Source: Erpobdella octoculata
Taxonomy: Eukaryota; Annelida; Clitellata; Hirudinida; Erpobdellidae
Direction: 5' to 3'
Assembly (NCBI GenBank): GCA_963978895.1
Contig: OZ022242.1
Span: 25,337,424-25,401,423, forward strand
Length of the DNA stretch: 64,000 nucleotides
Position 1 is the stretch's first letter; each line of letters opens with the position of its first letter. A program made the translations under genes and the position numbers. The notes beneath the pieces were generated by a model. It was not told the origin of the DNA. It searched no databases and saw nothing but the letters and a program-made list of their open reading frames with translations. Of the stretch, positions 48,812-60,069 are shown piece after piece.

Positions 48812-49322
48812 CGGTGAACGGCGAAGTGCCTGTATCTCACTATAGTCCGATCAAATGTAATGTTATTTATTCATGATTTGAAATTTTTAGATAAAATGGA
48901 AGCTAATGTTCTGTTTTTTACGGCAAAATAAATAATTTATTCAAGGGATGCTTGGAAAGTTGTTAATTTTGAATCGAAATTGTACGAAGTTAAACGTGGG
49001 CGGTAATAGATATGGCATAGGTAAACAACATCGGTAATTCATAAAATCCAAGGATTACATCCGGTTATTTGAAAATAAAATTACATTTACTTGGTTCCTA
49101 ACAAGTGGCCTGGGTCTAAACAAAAAAACGGCCTGGGACGCCGTGCAAGTTCATAACCACGAATGTAAGCATAACCCTCTAGAGGACCTGGCCTATAGGC
49201 CCATACGAAGCATGTTACTTTCTTGGCCTTTGTATATAATTATATTAATTAGCATCACTGGTATGTTAACTGAGTAATATCCTTCTCCTTAATTTTCGGT
49301 TTTATTTGTATTAACATTGTTT
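48812..49322. other. Unassigned sequence
   Basis: No ORF, repeat or terminus recognised between MULE B and the MITE. The first bases (CGGTGAACGGCGAAGTGCC) continue the MULE B target. Confidence 0.5.
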
Positions 49323-49330
49323 CATTTTTA

Positions 49331-49557
49331 CAAGGATATCTTGATATAACAACTGGATCCACAACCTACTCTAGTAGGCCTAGACAGTTCAGCCAGTTAC
49401 GTCATAGTTACATCAAAATTTGCAGAAGTATGATATAACTACTATGCTTCTGTAGTTTGTTACATCAATTTATTTATAATTATGATATAATAAGCGATAA
49501 AACATTAGGCCTACTAGAGTAGGTTGTGGATCCAGTTGTTATATCAAGATATCCTTG
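49331..49557. mobile_element. 227-bp MITE with about 52-bp TIRs, exact 8-bp TSD
   Basis: The ends are CAAGGATATCTTGATATAAC and inverse, paired almost perfectly for about 50 bp (49331-49382 and 49506-49557). The duplication CATTTTTA is at 49323-49330 and 49558-49565. The ends do not look like hAT; the superfamily is unknown. Confidence 0.95.
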
Positions 49558-49565
49558 CATTTTTA

Positions 49566-51132
49566 TAACAATTTCAGGCATGCAATGAGTGATTTCCTTA
49601 TGTGATTATGAAAAATATTATCTAATCATTACAACACTGATTTATTTAACAATAACATCAAGTTTCTTATACAAGTTATTTGGAAGAAGACAGATGTTTA
49701 ACATAACAGCAAAGAAAAATAACTATATACATGCATATACATATTGTCTGAAATGACTTATTTAAGTCATTAAATCCAGCGTCAAAATAGTTCTGTGTTG
49801 TATTGCCATGAAGAAAAAAAATGCAAAGTTCTACATCAGGGATGGATAGACGACATCAAATAACACAGTCTAACCAAGACGATATAGAAACTAGCAATTT
49901 GTTCAAAGGATAATGGCCACAGCAGTTTCTCAAAAATGTATTTTATTGATTTTACTCAGCTGTGTCGTCAACTGCTGAAATTTCTTCCGGTGTTACAATG
50001 GGAGCATTTTCACACTGTCCACCACACTTGCAGTGCCTAATAACTAACAAATAATAAATGTAATAATAAATAAATTACATGTTCCTACAAGTTTCAGCTC
50101 AGCCGGTCAGCTTATCGCTCACCTGTTGTAGGCTATCAAACTCGCTCCGAAATTTTATTTAAATAAGGTTTTTCAAGCTGTTAACGACGGATTCAGATTA
50201 AGGACTATATTGTCTAACCTTTGAATATCTTTATTCGCTTCCAACGTTTTAATCCACCTTTCAAAATCAATTTTTATCCAACGTACCGAATATTGCCGAA
50301 TAATAATAAACCGTTTCAAATTCGTTCAAAATTTCATATGTTCCAAATATTTTACAAAAAAATTATTTAGACCACAATAATATACAAATTAATCCAAAGC
50401 TTTTCATATAAAAAAATATAATCATGAATAAATTTTAAGCTATTGATGCGATTTTCAAACTTTTTTACCGGACTATAACTGTGAGTCAATAAAGTACTGG
50501 AGACTAGTTGAGTGTACATAATGGTTTATACTTTTATACTACTTTATACAGAGGAGTTAAACTAGTTAAAAGTTAAAGCATTTGATAACAAAATTCTTCG
50601 ACCAGCTCCATAAGCAAACGGAAAATTAAACTTTCGTTAAAAAAAATATTGAAATATTTATTTAACTAAACTGTTTTATGAGCATTTGAGCGTAAGAAGT
50701 TTAAATTTCGTGGAGATACTTTGTAAATTAAGCGTCACTTTTTACGCAGAATTAGCAAAAGCAGGCTTCTGATTGGTTGGACTTAATAAACAGCTTCGCG
50801 AGTTTTTAGCAACTTCTTTTGCTAATAACTTTTTTTAGGGACCGATCTGTATGTGGTATCTCTTTTCAGCTCTTAGTTATAACAAATACTATAGTTTAAT
50901 GTACTTTTTGGCTTGTCTATTAAAATTTCCGAACCAAAAGCTAAATCTACCAGACTATTAGTCATTAGTCTTAGTCCAAGTAAGAGGCGGAAGAACCTGT
51001 TGTGATTGCTGCGTTAATTTAGTTATTCTAGTTTGAGCTGTTCGAAGCTCTCATTCGTTCTACTTTTTTACGGTTTTGTGGTAATGTGTGTTAAGGAGAT
51101 GGCATTATTAATTTTCCGGACGACTTTATGAA
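49566..51132. other. Unassigned AT-rich sequence
   Basis: No gene-sized ORF, no terminal repeats and no known motif recognised over about 1.5 kb. Confidence 0.5.
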
Positions 51133-51140
51133 TGAAACCG

Positions 51141-52235
51141 GGTAATCTTTCCTACGGACGGCCCGTGCCGAAAAAATAGTCGTATTATTTTTATTTTGTT
51201 ACAATAACCTGAAAAAACAAATTTAATACCAAATTTAATTTAAAAAAAACATTTATCGTAATTTGAGAGACTTTGAAAACGGTAAGTAGTATCCTTCCAA
51301 GCACTATTTACATCGTAGTTGTGAGTGGTGAGGTACGATGATCGTATGAATGAAATGAATAAAAAATAAATAAAATTAGTTTATAATAAAATTTTATTTA
51401 AAAAACGAACTATCAGTTATAAAAAAAAATTAATTTTAAATTTTAAAACTTTTTCTATGTAAAATGATAAAGAACAAAAGGCGAGAGAAACAACGAAGTA
51501 AACCCCGCTAGTCACTTTATATAAGGTCGCTGCTATTGCCCCGGCGGTTCGCCGTGATTGCAATCTGTAAAATTGCAATCCCGTATTAAAATGAAACTCT
51601 ACCCCTAACTTTACCACTAACCCTACCCTTACCCTACCCTTACCCTGCCCTTACCCTGCCCTTACCCTACCCTTACCCTACCCTTACCCTACCCTTACCC
51701 TACCCTTACCCTAGCCTTAACCCTACCCTACCCCTAACCATTACCCTACTCCTAACCCTAACCATAACCCTATCCCTACCCATACCCATAACCCTGTCCC
51801 TACCCCTATCCTAGGTAGTCGCATAAAAAGTTTCAATATAATTTTTTTTAATTTTACTAATATTTTAAATAAAGGTACAAATTCTGAGTTTGAATATACT
51901 ATATAGTGTAAAAAGTAAAATTAATAAAAAGATCGCATACAGGCGCCTACCGCCGTGGTAATAGTTAAAACGTTATATAACACGCTACGCGATTCCTTCG
52001 TTTACACTTTTCTTTAAAACTCAAATTTTTTCTATGTAAAATTTTTTAAATTATAATTACATTATTTATTTAATTTAAATAATTTTATATAACATTTTCC
52101 CATTTTAAATGAATTATTTATACTAATTATCATAATTTTTTAAACTAGTGTTTACTTTTCATCGTGTTTATAGTTAATTATAGCCGAGAATTATGTATTA
52201 ATCCGCCACACGGGCCGTCCGTGGGAAAGATTACC
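51141..52235. mobile_element. TIR element of unknown class, exact 8-bp TSD
   Basis: The ends are GGTAATCTTTCCTACGGACG and inverse (GGTAATCTTTCCCACGGACG), inverted for about 26 bp. The duplication TGAAACCG is at 51133-51140 and 52236-52243. The interior includes a Helitron-type tip (ACCCCGCTAG at 51502-51511), a tip of element Z (51525-51556) and a telomere-like array. No coding capacity. Confidence 0.9.
51600..51812. repeat. Degenerate telomere-like (CCCTTA/CCCTA) array
   Basis: Units CCCTTACCCTA and CCCTAACCCTA, with several CCCTGCCC variants, over about 210 bp. The complementary strand is rich in GGGTAAGGGTA and would form G-quadruplexes. It lies inside the TIR element, so it does not mark a chromosome end here. 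Confidence 0.9.
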
Positions 52236-52243
52236 TGAAACCG

Positions 52244-52890
52244 TTCACAGTTCAAGTGCTTTTCCTATGGTCTGGTGACTCTGCTGGTCTCTAGCTTCGG
52301 CTTCAACTTTCAACATATTTTACAACGTATTACTTTAATGTTAAAAGGTGCCGTAATTATTTCTAATAATTAGGCACTTTTATATATAAATATTATTGAG
52401 AGGTTTCAATTATTTAATTTTTTAATTCGAAGATGTTCCTCAACAAACACAAAAAACATGACTGGGCAAATGATGGAAGTTTTATGAGTAGGCCAAAACA
52501 TGGTTGGCTCCACCTTAATGAGCAACTCCATCCTGAGGCAGGAGTTACCTATAAAGTCAGGGTTAGTTATGAAAAGTGCTTTTTAAAAATTTTAATCGCC
52601 TCAAGGTTTGTCTATTTAAAATATATATTTTTCAATTTTTGGTCAATCTGACTTGAAACGAATCAGGTAGATCATAAACTTTAATTAATAATTAGTAGTA
52701 CAAGCTGGGGTAAAGTTTCACACAAGCAGCACCTGCTATTTTTCATTAAAATAGGTCGAAAAGACAAAAATGTGGTTACATTAACATAAGAAAGCAAAAG
52801 TTATACCAGATTGAGGCCAATAAAACAAAAATAATCATCAATTTAGAGACTTAAAAAAAGGTAAATGGTATCCTTCGAGACACTATTTAA
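52244..52890. other. Unassigned sequence
   Basis: Includes a short frame at 52433-52651 beginning MFLNKHKKHDWANDG with no recognised homologue. 52860-52920 resembles 51275-51340 (GGTAAATGGTATCCTT type). No further assignment. Confidence 0.4.
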
Positions 52891-52969
52891 ATTACAGTTG
52901 TGAGTGATAAGGTACGCTGAGGATACAAGTGAAATAAGGTGCCGCTTCGTGAAATTTATCTCAGCAACA

Positions 52970-53035
52970 CCGTGAACGGCTCGTGCATATGAGATCACAC
53001 AGTTTTAACTGCTACCTGTGCATGTATCCTAGCTT
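52970..53035 (-). mobile_element. SINE 3' fragment, family T
   Basis: AACGGCTCGTGCATATGAG and ACACAGTTTTAACTGC match 53574-53630 of the fuller SINE. The tRNA-like head is missing. Confidence 0.65.
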
Positions 53036-53544
53036 TTTTAAATATATAAAATCCTCAAAAATAAATAAAACACCAAACTATTGATTTAAGTAGGGCATAG
53101 CCGGGTCTAAAATTCCGTTCCGGGTACGAGTCCGGGTCTTCAGAGCCAATACCCGGAAATTTCGAGTCCGGGTGCTAGGTAGTAAGCTATAGTTGTATAG
53201 CCGGAGGCAATCATTCATGTTTAGTTGTTTATAAGTTTTTTAATACTGAAAAATCTGTTTTAATAATTGCTATCTATATTATATCAATATTAATCTTTAA
53301 CATATCCAAATTTCATTACAATATGTTTGGGCTGAGAGGTTCTATTGAAGTTTAAAATGAATCAGTACTGCAAGAAAATTTTGTAATTCGACGTCAATAC
53401 GGCGCATAGTTATTTGAGTGCGTTTACTTGGCTTATTATTAAGTAATGTTTTGCTGGCATATAACTTTTTAATTAGTTGGAAAACGTTTTTCGCTGGGAA
53501 AGCAAGTTAAGTAAAGTAGTAGTAGTAGTAGGATCGATTAGAAG

Positions 53545-53838
53545 CGCCAGTTGCTAAGCTTCAGAGGCGCCGGGAACGACTCGTGCATATGGGATCACAC
53601 AGTATTACCTGCCACCCGCACGTGTCTCCGAAATCGGAATGTGCCGAACCCTATTACACCCCAGTCGTGAAACTGGTACTCATTTATCGACCAGTGAAGG
53701 ATGAAAGGCTGAGTTGGCCTGAGCAGTGTGAGTGAATTCCTTGCTCAACGGAATTACGCCTCGCCGTGACTGAGATTTGAACCCACGACGGCAGGATGAT
53801 AGCGTAACTGCTTTCACCACTGTGCTACGGCGCCCACG
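53545..53838 (-). mobile_element. tRNA-derived SINE, family T
   Basis: Minus strand: GGCGCCGTAGCACAGTGGTG (A box) and GTGGGTTCAAATCTCAGTC (B box) about 35 bp apart, then an unrelated body ending GGCTCCTCTG-like sequence. The order fits a tRNA-headed SINE of about 290 bp. Confidence 0.8.
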
Positions 53839-54282
53839 CAAAGTAGTAAAGTAAAGTAGTTTGTTTATTTAACATTCTGTGGGTCCTTTGAAGTTGAAAA
53901 TGATTCCCTGGGAAAGCTCGTTATGTATTGAGCAGTTTGTTTATTTAACATTATACAGGTCGCTAGAAATCTAGATTTCTATTTCTAATATGGAGTCAGA
54001 TTTATAATAGGGAGTCAGTTTTTCATTATTAGCTAGCACTGAGACCATCATAAATTTTTATCGCCATATGGACATGTTATTTCTTTACTAGCCCATGCGG
54101 GTTCATGAACCGTGTTACGGTAGGTGCAAGTTTCTCGTTGCTGTTTGCATCATGTTTTCAGAGTTTAGCGTGGTAGATCTTGTGCCGTGATTCGCGACTT
54201 TTAAATCGTTATAACTCAACAAATATAACTTGTACTTTAAATTTTTTTTGCGTATTTGAGTTTTTATTCATTACTTCTTTTC

Positions 54283-54286
<4 letters not shown>
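53839..54286. other. hAT element 3 interior
   Basis: Two similar segments (TTGTTTATTTAACATT at 53859 and 53938) indicate a partial duplication. Otherwise unassigned. Confidence 0.5.

Positions 54287-54352
<66 letters not shown>
54287..54352. repeat. (TA)n microsatellite at a Helitron 5' end
   Basis: About 66 bp of TA followed by AAAAGAACATGTCCTGACTG. Confidence 0.97.
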
Positions 54353-54358
<6 letters not shown>

Positions 54359-54599
54359 ACATGTCCTGACTGACTGACTGACTGACTGACAGATGACTGA
54401 CTGATAATCAACGCCGAGCTCAAACGCCTCATCCCAGGAACGTGAAATTTGGAACTTATATTACTTTTATAGCGTAAACATCCGCTAAGAAAGGATTTTT
54501 GAAAATTTTGCTCCTGAGGGGAAAAAACTGGAAAACAAACTTTTTTCTAAAACAATGTATATCTCGAAAACCAAAAATGAGAAGATTTTGAAATTTTGT

Positions 54600-55530
54600 A
54601 TATAGATTCTTTTTGAAAAATAAAAAGATACGTGTTTCACCATTTTTTGAAAATTCGGTTTCCCGGACCTCAAATGTGGGTTGGAAAATTGGGTTATTTG
54701 GTTTTTAAAGTAGCTTCTACTCAAAAACTGTTAATGCTACAGGAGTAAAAATTAGTATTTAGTTTCTACTCCAAAAATAATGAAATACGTGTTTTAGCAT
54801 TTTTTGAAAATTTGATTTCCAGGACTTCAAATGTGGGGTGGAAAATAGGGTTATTTGTTTTTTAAAGTAACTGCTACTCAAAAACTGTAAATACCACAGA
54901 TTTAAAAATTAGTTATTAGTTTCTATTCTAAAAATAAAGATATACGTGTTTCACCATTTTTTTATAAATTTGGTTTCCATGACCTTAAATTTGGGCTGGA
55001 CAATAGGATTACTTGGTTTTTAAAGTAACTGATACTCAAAAACTGTAAATGCTACAAAAGTAAAAATTAGTATTTAGTTTCTAGTCTAAAAATAATGATA
55101 TACGTGTTTCACTATTTTTTGAAAATTTGGTTTTCAGGACCTCAAATGTGGGGTGGAAAATTGGGTTACTTGGTGTTTAAAGTAACTGCTACTCAAAAAC
55201 TGTAAAGGCTACAAAAGTAAAAATTAGTATTTAGTTTCTACTCTAAAAATAAGGATATATGAAATTTTGGTTTTCATGATCTCAAATGTGGGGTGGAAAA
55301 AGGTTTCTTTGGTTTTTAAAGTAACTGCTACTCAAAAACTGTGAATGCTACAGATGTCAAAATTAGTATTTAGTATTTACTCAAAAAATAATGATATAAG
55401 TGTTTCAACATTTTTTAAAAATTTGGTTTCCAGGACCTCAAATGTGGGGTGGAAATAAGGGTTATTTGATTTCAAAATAACTGCTACTCAAAAACTGTAA
55501 GTGCTACAAATGTAAAAATTAGTATTTTGA
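54600..55530. repeat. Tandem repeat, about 158 bp x 6
   Basis: GACCTCAAATGTGGGGTGG and variants at 54665, 54823, 54980, 55138, 55276 and 55434. The fourth spacing is 138 bp because of a deletion. Confidence 0.93.
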
Positions 55531-55554
55531 AGTTTTGTGCCGGTTAAAAGTAGC

Positions 55555-55865
55555 TAAGTCCAGTTTATCACCGGTTGGGCCAAGCCGTTGTTTTAGAGTC
55601 TTCACACGGGCCAGGCCAAACCTTAAATCAAAGTGGGACGGGCCGAGGTTTTTCACCAAGTATATAGATATTTTAGGGTCTTCAGTTGGGCCGGGCCAAA
55701 CCTGAAGTCAAGGTGGGACGGGCCGAAGTTTTTCATCAAGTATATAGAACTTCTAGGCCTGTAAGAATGGGCCGGGCCTAATTCAAACGGGCTGTTCCGG
55801 GCCAGGAGTTTAGGTTTTTAAAACGGGCTGGGCTAAGTTGTCGACGAGCCGAGCCGAGACCTAAA
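55555..55865. repeat. GGGCCGGGCC-rich degenerate array
   Basis: Units such as TTGGGCCGGGCCAAACCTGA and ACGGGCCGAAGTTTTTCA in about 100-bp higher-order repeats, ending near GATCTCTACTATGG. It resembles the subterminal arrays of the hATs in this window, but only one end is present. Confidence 0.7.
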
Positions 55866-57099
55866 AAATTGATCTCTACTATGGATGCACGGTTCAAACT
55901 CTCTAATTTCATGCGAGCGAAGCCGCTACGGGCACTGCTAGTATATATATATATATATTTGAAATTTTAATTTTGAAATTTTTGTGCGACTGCCTATTCT
56001 AGAGGCAACATCAATATTTCCTTACTTACTTTGACATCACTGGAACCACCCTGCGATTTAAAATTTAAATATTATTATTTGTAATCCATCCAAGATTCCA
56101 CGTGGTAAACAAAGAATGATTTCATTCATTTATTTATTATATTAATAGTATTGGCTGATAAAATTGCTAATTACTGTGTAGTATATTGTTGAAGAATGTT
56201 TAGTAATCATTCAAAACACGGTAATTTTGTATTTTAGCGTATTCAATTATTCGCTATAACTTTTGACATGCTAGGAGGTTAGGGTTTATGTTAGGTTTAT
56301 AATTTAATACGCTAAATTACGAGACAACGGAAAATTTTTCAGACCCGGACCCGGTGCCATTTTGCACGCCGGGCCCGGGTCCTACCAGGTCTCTATGACC
56401 CGGCATTTCCGGGTCCGGATCCGGCTATGCCCTAGATCAGTGATTATTTCGTTAACGGAAATAAAAATTAAAAAGATAATTATTAATTTTTGTTAACAAA
56501 AACTAGAATAGAAAGTCAAAACGAAACTGAAATAAAAATAAAAATTACTTAGTTAGAAAGAAATAGAAATAAAAATTAATTTTTTTTGAAACGAAATAGA
56601 AATAGAAATAAAAATTAGTTTGCTAAAACGAAATAAAAATAAGAAATAATTATTAAAAACAAAAAAAAATTAAAATTAATTGACTAATACGAATTTCTGA
56701 AATTTCGCTTCTATGGTACTTTCTTTTATCATGCCTCTGCCGCTACGATTGTTTATTCCTTTTCCATTGTATTTGTGTTTTGGTTTGTCGTTATTTATTG
56801 AGTCAGAAATGTAGAAAGCTGGCGTTGGTTTGTCGAAAATGTTTGCTGGTCGTAAACGCGAAAGTTTAATTTGAAATTATTTTAAATATGATGTCACTAC
56901 GAATAAAAGTGTTTGTCTAGCGATGGTGCTATAAAACTATAAACCAGTGCGGTTTTCAACTGGCCGGTAAAAAAATTCAGAAGCGCAATGATACAAATTT
57001 GTTTGTCTTAGCCACTAATATATCGAATCAGATACAGCTATCTAGATATATCGACGAAATACGTTTATCTAGTGCTGACCATAGCCGAGATTTGATACA

Positions 57100-57270
57100 G
57101 TTTTGGATTGCTTGACAGTCTGTATATCTGCTACTTTCCCTCTTGGCTTTGGACATACTGGCAGCACCTGCTAGACAAGCATATGTGGAAAGGGATTTTT
57201 TCATTATGTGGCCTTTTGAGTGGAGGGAAGAGACATAGACTGAAAAAACTTAGAAATAAAAGTTTTTTTT
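57100..57270 (+). pseudogene. hAT transposase C-terminal remnant
   Basis: The frame around 57145 reads ALDILAAPARQAYVERDFF, matching the LAAPASQAYVERVFS block of hAT dimerisation domains. Stops and shifts follow within about 25 residues (RREETT..., LKKT). Only this short piece is recognisable. Confidence 0.7.
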
Positions 57271-57392
57271 AAATTGAATAAACAGTTTTTCAATTGGCTT
57301 GTGTTTAGTTACAACTGCAAAATAGGGAGGTTGCAAATGAAACTAAAATTATAAATTAAAAACAAAACGAAACGGTAATAATTATTTCTGAT

Positions 57393-58785
57393 GGTTCCAC
57401 AACAAAACGTTCACAGACAAAATGTTCAACGACAAAATGTTCACAGACAAAATGTTCACAGACAAAATGTTCACAGACAAAATGTTCAACGACAAAATGT
57501 TCACGACAAAATGTGAACACTGAAAAATACATATTTTGTTTTATTATGTCAAGATCGCTTGCAAACTAATTATTAAGTCATTTTTTGTGGTATTTCTATT
57601 CACCATTTGATTTACCTAAGCAGAGTATGTGTGTATGACAGCATGAAACTAATACATATTGGCAACAATCAACTTATCAAACATTTATTTTAAGTTAACC
57701 GTAAATCCAAACATGTAAAAAGCAAAAAATATCGATTGAGACTTATTTCTGTCGTTCACTTAATTAAAATTGAAACATCAAATGATCTTCAATTTGCTGC
57801 TTATTGAGTCTTTACCCAAGTCATATCGCTACGTTAATTAGGTAATTAAAGCCGGCTATATTGCTCTTGGAAGCCGATAACTTCTTAATCGCTAGGCTAC
57901 AACGATCAAAGCTTATTTCTGTCGTTCACTTAATTAAAATTGAAACATCAAATAAATCTCAATTAATAACTAATTGCATTTCTTTTTCTTTTCGATCGGA
58001 GCATATAAAGATTTCATATTTTGACCCTTTTTATCATCGTTCCATTTATTAAAACTAGTTCATGCGGGTTGGTTAATTTTCTCTTGGATACCCTTAACTT
58101 TTTAATTTTTAGAATACAGCCATCAAACCTTCTTTACGTCGGTTGCTTATTTGAAATTGAAGATTCAAGCGATCTCAAATTCGTAACCAATTGTATTTTC
58201 CTATTACAGCTATCTCATCTCATCTGTCATTTTCTTTTCTTCTTACTGAAACATACTCATCTGGTTGCCATTTGAGTTAGGGGTATCAAAGAGGAAATTA
58301 GCATTGCATTTACTATTGTTAACGTTTTATTTGTGCTCATTTCGTGAAACACAAAATATTTGATCATTTAAAAACTAAACTAAAATTAAAAGTTGCAATC
58401 GTAAACATTTTGTCGTGAACGTTGTGTCGTGGACGTTTTGTCGTGAACATTTTGTCGTTGAACATTTTGTCTGTGAACATTTTGTCTGTGAACATTTCAT
58501 GCGTGAACATTTTGTGCATGAACATTTTTCGTGAACGTTTTGTCGTGAACGTTTTGTCGTGAACGTTTTGTCGTGAACATTTTGTCGTTGAACATTTTGT
58601 CTGTGAACATTTTGTCTGTGAACATTTTGTCTGTGAACATTTTGTCTGTGAACGTTTTGTCGGTGAACGTTTTGTCGGTGTTCATTTTTTCGTGAACGTT
58701 GTGTCGTGAACGTTGTGTCGGGAACATTTTGTCGTTGAACGTTTTGTCGGGAACATTTTGTCGTTGAACGTTTTGTTGTGACACC
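57393..58785. mobile_element. MULE-like foldback element with 16-bp arrays, 9-bp TSD
   Basis: Inverted ends GGTTCCACAACAAAACGTTC and GGTGTCACAACAAAACGTTC. The duplication ATTTCTGAT is at 57384-57392 and 58786-58794. Inverted arrays of units like AAAATGTTCACAGAC occupy 57405-57515 and, more expanded, 58405-58780. The interior (57520-58400) has a duplicated segment (TTATTTCTGTCGTTCACTTA at 57745 and 57911) and no transposase. Confidence 0.88.
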
Positions 58786-58999
58786 ATTTCTGATGCAAAA
58801 CTAAACTGAAATTAAAATTATCGAAAAATTAAAAACTAAAACGAAACGGTAATAATAATTCCTGATGCCAAACTAAACTGATTAAAATTATTGAAAAATT
58901 CAAAACTAAAACGAAACGGTAATAATAATTCTGAATGCAAAACGAAACTGAAACTGAAACTAAATTTATTTCTGAAACTAATTAATCACTGCGCTCTCC

Positions 59000-59700
59000 T
59001 GTCCCGTGGAAATTCTTCATTTGGCAGTTTATCATAATATGCTCGTCATGTTTCCAACACTTTGTCCTCATTGATCAAGATCTTTCCATCTGTGTTTTTA
59101 CGCATCCACCACCAATAACATCTCGATTGATCCTTATATTTTTTGGCAACTCTGAAGACTGTTCCCTTTCTGTACTCTTTTTCTAGGATTTCGCCAACCT
59201 CCTCCTCTCAGCCTCCTGTGCTTTTGATATTCCTCTTCTTGCAGCACATTTGGCTTCGTCATATTTCTTTTTGTCCTCCAAAGTTTTTCTCTTATCTGCA
59301 CCCTTCTTTGACTTGTTGTAGATATGAAATAGTTGTCACTTCTCCTTATTAGCTTAGCAACTTCATCATTCCACCACCAAGTCTTTTGGTGCAGCTGTTT
59401 ACTTAGTTTTTCCACATACTTCCTCTGAAACATCTAGCATACACTTCTTCAATGCACCCTATTACACCACCTCAACGTCACCATCTTTTTCGCCATCTGG
59501 TCTCATTGCCAAAATTTCTCCAATTCTTGTTTCAAACGTTTGTTGTATTACAGACTCTTTCAGTTTCCAAACTTTAAATTTACTCACAAAAACATCTCTT
59601 TTATTTTTTAGATTACACTTATGCTGGGGAACGCCCACAAGCAACTTGTGCTGTTGCAATGTCAGCTCATTCTCTATCACTGTCATGACTATCACCTTCG
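59000..59700 (-). pseudogene. LINE fragment, endonuclease-RT linker (RTE/CR1 type)
   Basis: Minus-strand frames give KNKRDVFVSKFKVWKLKESV (59640-59560) and, after a gap and stop, KTWWWNDEVAKLIRRSDNYF and QEEEYQKHRRLR (59390-59200). These correspond to the conserved region between the AP endonuclease and reverse transcriptase of non-LTR retrotransposons (F.VWKL..., then WWN..V). Stops and frame changes show decay. 59701-60069 is unassigned. Confidence 0.65.
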
Positions 59701-60069
59701 TAATAGTCGCAACTGTAGGAGAACTTTCGAACTGGGAGGTTCAAAAACAACTTCTAACTTTATCAAGTCGATTAATAGTTACTTTAATTATCGAAAAGAC
59801 AACAGTTAAAACGTCCAAAAGACGAGACAATAATCAATTGCAACACGACAAAGTTTAGCAGGTCTGAGCTCTACGAAAACAGGTGCAATTCTCTCTTTCA
59901 ATGTTTGAAATGTCCCATATAACACAATTTTGAATAGCCACAGGCCTACCGCACAAAACATTCAAATATATTGGCTGTGGCATCACGTGATAAAATTAAT
60001 ATGCGTAAAAACAAATATTCAAATCTAGAAGCCGCCGCTGCACGCACTTAAAACATGCGCCACACACTA

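Larger units (their letters stand above)
54345..55941 (+). mobile_element. Non-autonomous Helitron, second family, with 158-bp tandem array
   Basis: The 5' side has TATAAAAGAACATGTCCTGA and (CTGA)n. The 3' end is GCGAAGCCGCTACGGGCAC, then TGCTAG before TATATA. The termini differ from the CCCGGGCAACGCCGGG family. Inside are six tandem units and a GGGCCGGGCC-rich stretch. The 5' border is approximate because it merges with (TA)n. Confidence 0.75.
53091..56434. mobile_element. hAT-like element 3 with CCGGGT motifs
   Basis: The ends are TAGGGCATAGCCGGGTC and inverse (TAGGGCATAGCCGGATC). Subterminal regions (53100-53175 and 56340-56425) repeat CCGGGT/ACCCGG, again matching the inner terminus. The 8-bp flanks (GATTTAAG, GATCAGTG) do not match well. 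It contains a SINE, a Helitron and (TA)n; no transposase is seen. The class is inferred from similarity to elements 1 and 2. Confidence 0.7.
56438..58991 (+). mobile_element. hAT element 5 with AT-rich arrays
   Basis: The ends share CAGTGATTA (left CAGTGATTATTTCGTTAACG, right inverse CAGTGATTAATTAGTTTC). Subterminal regions repeat AAACGAAAC and AAATAAAAATT. A hAT C-terminal remnant is at 57100-57270. The 8-bp flanks do not match. It contains a foldback element. Confidence 0.75.

Noticed and set aside
43696..51556. 32-bp inverted pair (CACGGCAAACCGCCGGGG and inverse at 51525-51556) as the TIRs of a 7.8-kb element
   Set aside because: The right copy lies inside the element 51141-52235, which has its own exact TSD, so the two cannot bound a single insertion. 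They are better read as tips of two copies of element Z.
51600..51812. Chromosome end
   Set aside because: The telomere-like array is degenerate, internal and enclosed by TIRs and a TSD.
52433..52651. 72-residue ORF MFLNKHKKHDWANDG as a host gene
   Set aside because: No recognised domain, no splice context and length within background. It could be a gene fragment but cannot be supported.
53083..56442. 8-bp TSD for hAT-like element 3
   Set aside because: Flanks GATTTAAG and GATCAGTG agree at only four of eight positions, so no TSD is claimed.
57408..58790. CRISPR-like array of 16-bp repeats
   Set aside because: Units are contiguous with no spacers, inverted at the two ends of a transposon and in a eukaryotic setting.
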